Source: an uncultured Lachnospiraceae bacterium
Lineage (GTDB): Bacteria > Bacillota_A > Clostridia > Lachnospirales > Lachnospiraceae
Reading direction: 5' to 3'
Assembly (NCBI GenBank): GCA_910585655.1
Contig: CAJUFW010000170.1
Span: 600 to 7,337, forward strand
Length of the DNA stretch: 6,738 nt
Part shown: piece after piece, positions 4,609 through 6,738 of the stretch
Layout: each line of letters begins with the position of its first letter
How positions within the stretch are numbered: the first letter of the stretch is position 1
Program-made: the position numbers and the translations under genes
Notes under the pieces: model-generated
The model's database searches: none
The model's input: the letters and a program-made list of their open reading frames with translations, nothing else
Told to the model about the DNA's origin: nothing

Positions 4609-6622
4609 AGTATTTTATCCAAAGCTGGCGCTGATCAATATGCGAAAAAATGCCAGGATGTATATTCCGTATCTGCTGACGTGTATTGGGACAGTAATGA
4701 TGTATTTTATGATCCATTCCCTTTCTTGTAACAGCGGTATAAAAAGTTTGCGCGGGAGTGATTCGATCCGCAGTATGCTGGGGATGGGTGTTTGGGTGAC
4801 GGCGATATTTGCTTTTATTTTCCTGTTTTATACGAACAGTTTTTTAATCAAAGGCAGAAAAAAGGAATTTGGGCTTTATAATATTTTAGGGATGGAAAAG
4901 CGGCATTTATCCCGGATTATGTTTTATGAAACCTTGTGTACGGCAGTGATCAGCTTAGGGCTTGGTATTTTAGCGGGGATTTTACTGAACAAGCTGGTGT
5001 ATTTGGGACTGGTTGCCCTGCTGCAATGCGAAATTCCGCTCGGATTTGAACTTTCTATGGTATCGCTGCGGGATACGTTGCTGTTATTTGCGATTTTATA
5101 TCTGCTGATTTTTATAAACAGTTTTCGTCAGATTCATTTGGCAAAGCCGGTAGAATTGCTTTCCGGCGGGCAGACCGGAGAAAAGGAGCCAAAAGCAAAA
5201 TGGCTGTTGGCTTTGGCTGGAGTGCTGTGTCTGGGCGGAGGGTATTACATCGCAGTGTCAACAGAAAATCCGGTAGCGGCAATCAGCTTGTTTTTTGTGG
5301 CAGTCGTCCTGGTTATCATCGGAACTTATCTGCTGTTTACGGCAGGAAGCATTGCCCTGCTAAAGCTGCTGCGGAAAAATAAAAGATACTATTACCGGAC
5401 AAGGGCTTTTATTTCTGTATCTGGTATGATGTACCGGATGAAGCAGAATGCAGCCGGATTGGCAAATATTTGTATTCTTTCGACTATGGTGCTGGTGATG
5501 CTTTCCTCTACCTTATCTATGTATCTGGGGATGGAGAATATGCTAAATACTCGTTATGCCAGAAGTATCATGATTACTGCCTGGGCTTATGACGAGGAGT
5601 CCATTCAGAAGATCAAAGGGATGGTTGGAACGATTTTGGATAATCAAGGCGCACAGGCAGAGGAAATCTTAGATTATACGTTGCTAAACTTTAGCGGGAT
5701 GCAGGAAGGTGATTTCTTTAACACGGATACTTCTTCTGTCAATGGAGCAGTAGAGGAATTGAGCCGGTTGGGCGATTTAAGAGATTTGTACATTTTGACC
5801 TGGAAGGATTATCAGCAGGCAGTAGAAGAAGCAGGAGGAGAGGCGGCAGAACAGCCGGAGGAAGGAACAGTTTTATTTTATAGTAAACACAGCTATCCAT
5901 ATGAGACCTTGAAGTTATTTGATATGGAACTGCCAATAAAGGAAAAACTGCCGGAATTTATAGAGATTGGCGAAAGCCAGGCTAATTTGGTTGAATCCTA
6001 TTATCTGGTGGTGCGTGACAGTAAGATGCTAGAGTTGTTGGGAAAAAAGCAGGAGGAGGTATATAAGAAAAATGCTTCTTTTATCAAATATATCTATGGG
6101 TTTGAGTTGGAAGAAAGTGCAGAGAAGGAGATCACAGTCGGAAGGTCAATCCATAAGGCAATCCAAGAGGATGAAGCGCTTGTGGGCAGTGTAGAATGCC
6201 GGGAGGAAGAAAGACAATGGACACTGCTGATGTTCGGAGGGCTGTTCTTTATCGGAATTTTCCTAGGCGCGCTTTTTATTATGGCGACGATCCTGATTAT
6301 TTATTACAAACAGATTTCTGAAGGATACGACGATCAGAAGCGTTTTGAAATCATGCAGAAGGTAGGTTTGGGGAAGAGCGAAGTCAAAAAAGCCATTCAT
6401 TCTCAGGTGCTGATGGTGTTCTTCCTGCCATTGGGCTTGGCAGGGCTTCATCTGGCGTTTGCGTTCCCGATTATCAGAGAGATTTTAATGCTGATGAGCC
6501 TGACGAATTCCAAGCTGTTCTTACTTTGTACAATAGGAAGCTTTTTGGTGTTTGGCGTGTGCTATATTGCAGTATATTTGCTGACGACAAAGGTGTATTA
6601 CCGGATTGTACGATGGGAATAA
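4601..6622 (+). CDS. Bce-type ABC transporter permease with large extracellular domain
   Basis: This 673-residue FtsX-domain permease is the likely partner of the overlapping ATPase and the probable peptide sensor of the module. About ten membrane helices can be seen: near 21-40, 62-84, 110-134, 155-175, 200-219, 226-256, 284-310, 541-568, 600-625 and 637-663. Between helices 7 and 8 lies a roughly 230-residue hydrophilic domain (about 311-540), the hallmark of BceB-like permeases and the region that sets peptide specificity in characterised members. Typical family blocks are the N-terminal PKLALINMRKNARMYIPYLL and KGRKKEFGLYNILGMEKRHL (85-104), the latter echoed by DQKRFEIMQKVGLGKSEVKK (578-597) in the second FtsX-like half. 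B. subtilis BceB is slightly shorter (about 646). AGGTGG at 4587-4592 is eight bases before the ATG, inside the ATPase gene. The frame is intact, and a strong terminator follows 25 bases after the stop. The extracellular domain is acidic (around residues 407-421) and is the place to look for substrate differences. Confidence 0.95.
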   Translation: MNRVFYPKLALINMRKNARMYIPYLLTCIGTVMMYFMIHSLSCNSGIKSLRGSDSIRSMLGMGVWVTAIFAFIFLFYTNSFLIKGRKKEFGLYNILGMEKRHLSRIMFYETLCTAVISLGLGILAGILLNKLVYLGLVALLQCEIPLGFELSMVSLRDTLLLFAILYLLIFINSFRQIHLAKPVELLSGGQTGEKEPKAKWLLALAGVLCLGGGYYIAVSTENPVAAISLFFVAVVLVIIGTYLLFTAGSIALLKLLRKNKRYYYRTRAFISVSGMMYRMKQNAAGLANICILSTMVLVMLSSTLSMYLGMENMLNTRYARSIMITAWAYDEESIQKIKGMVGTILDNQGAQAEEILDYTLLNFSGMQEGDFFNTDTSSVNGAVEELSRLGDLRDLYILTWKDYQQAVEEAGGEAAEQPEEGTVLFYSKHSYPYETLKLFDMELPIKEKLPEFIEIGESQANLVESYYLVVRDSKMLELLGKKQEEVYKKNASFIKYIYGFELEESAEKEITVGRSIHKAIQEDEALVGSVECREEERQWTLLMFGGLFFIGIFLGALFIMATILIIYYKQISEGYDDQKRFEIMQKVGLGKSEVKKAIHSQVLMVFFLPLGLAGLHLAFAFPIIREILMLMSLTNSKLFLLCTIGSFLVFGVCYIAVYLLTTKVYYRIVRWE

Positions 6623-6646
6623 GTAAAAAATGAAAAAGAATTCTAC

Positions 6647-6688
6647 AAAGTGGTGTCTGGAAAATGATTTTCCAAGACACCACTTTTT
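6647..6688 (+). terminator. Strong rho-independent terminator after the permease gene
   Basis: AAAGTGGTGTC (6647-6657) pairs perfectly with GACACCACTTT (6676-6686). The stem continues with T6658 and GGAAAA/TTTTCC (6659-6664, 6668-6673) around a TGA loop, with a single bulged A. This gives about 18 pairs, followed by TTTTT (6684-6688). On the minus strand the hairpin is followed by a T-rich stretch (complement of 6631-6640), so it may also stop a convergent transcript. Confidence 0.9.
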
Positions 6689-6693
6689 GTTAT

Positions 6694-6738
6694 CTACTTA
6701 TCAGCGTTGAACAATCCAACAAACGCATCGACTGGAGA
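6694..6738 (-). CDS. Possible 3' end of a convergent gene (partial)
   Basis: Read on the minus strand from the window edge, the frame is open as SPVDAFVGLFNADK and then reaches a TAG at 6694-6696. The composition is protein-like, the stop falls just beyond the terminator hairpin, and the arrangement would be a normal convergent gene pair sharing a bidirectional terminator. Fourteen open codons can easily occur by chance, so this is only a tentative call. I do not recognise the product. Confidence 0.35.
   Translation of the reverse strand, partial: SPVDAFVGLFNADK

Noticed and set aside
30..6738. CRISPR arrays, tRNA or rRNA genes, transposase genes
   Set aside because: No spaced direct-repeat series, cloverleaf or rRNA-like stretch, and no transposase-like frame was found. 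The only repeat structure is the palindrome near 1689-1777.

Overview
The window looks like a piece of a draft assembly from a low-to-mid GC Firmicute, most likely a Clostridia/Lachnospiraceae-type gut bacterium. This is an inference from strong GGAGG-type ribosome binding sites, Bce-type gene content, Gram-positive terminators and coding GC near 48%; no rRNA or other marker gene is present to confirm it. The first 29 bases are not biological: they match the 3' part of the Illumina TruSeq universal adapter, so genuine sequence starts at base 30.

Layout: (1) bases 30-269 hold the C-terminal end of an unidentified, very acidic, AT-richer protein cut by the contig edge. (2) A complete MATE-family efflux transporter follows (327-1682). 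(3) The MATE/regulator gap is filled by an 89-nt imperfect palindrome (1689-1777) flanked by a 7-bp direct repeat, with an AAGGAGG bulge; it is the least explained structure in the window. (4) A BceR/GraR-like OmpR-family response regulator (1805-2488) and an intramembrane-sensing histidine kinase (2567-3679) form a two-gene unit that ends at an intrinsic terminator. (5) An extended -10 promoter candidate abuts that terminator and precedes a roughly 100-nt G-rich leader. (6) A BceA-like ATPase (3841-4608) overlaps by 8 nt a 673-residue BceB-like FtsX-domain permease (4601-6622). (7) A strong terminator (6647-6688) closes the unit. The last 45 bases may be the 3' end of a convergent minus-strand gene.

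How the genes work together: the regulator, kinase, ATPase and permease form a complete Bce-type antimicrobial-peptide sensing and detoxification module. In characterised members, the permease binds peptide (for example bacitracin or lantibiotic complexed with a lipid II-cycle intermediate) through its large extracellular domain and activates the kinase, which has almost no extracellular part. The phosphorylated regulator then induces the transporter genes. The architecture here (near loop-less kinase, 230-residue permease loop, separate transporter promoter with a poor -35) fits that flux-sensing scheme. The adjacent MATE pump adds a second, mechanistically unrelated efflux function; whether it belongs to the same regulon is unknown. 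I see no CRISPR array, tRNA, rRNA or transposase gene, and no evidence of an entirely new multigene system.
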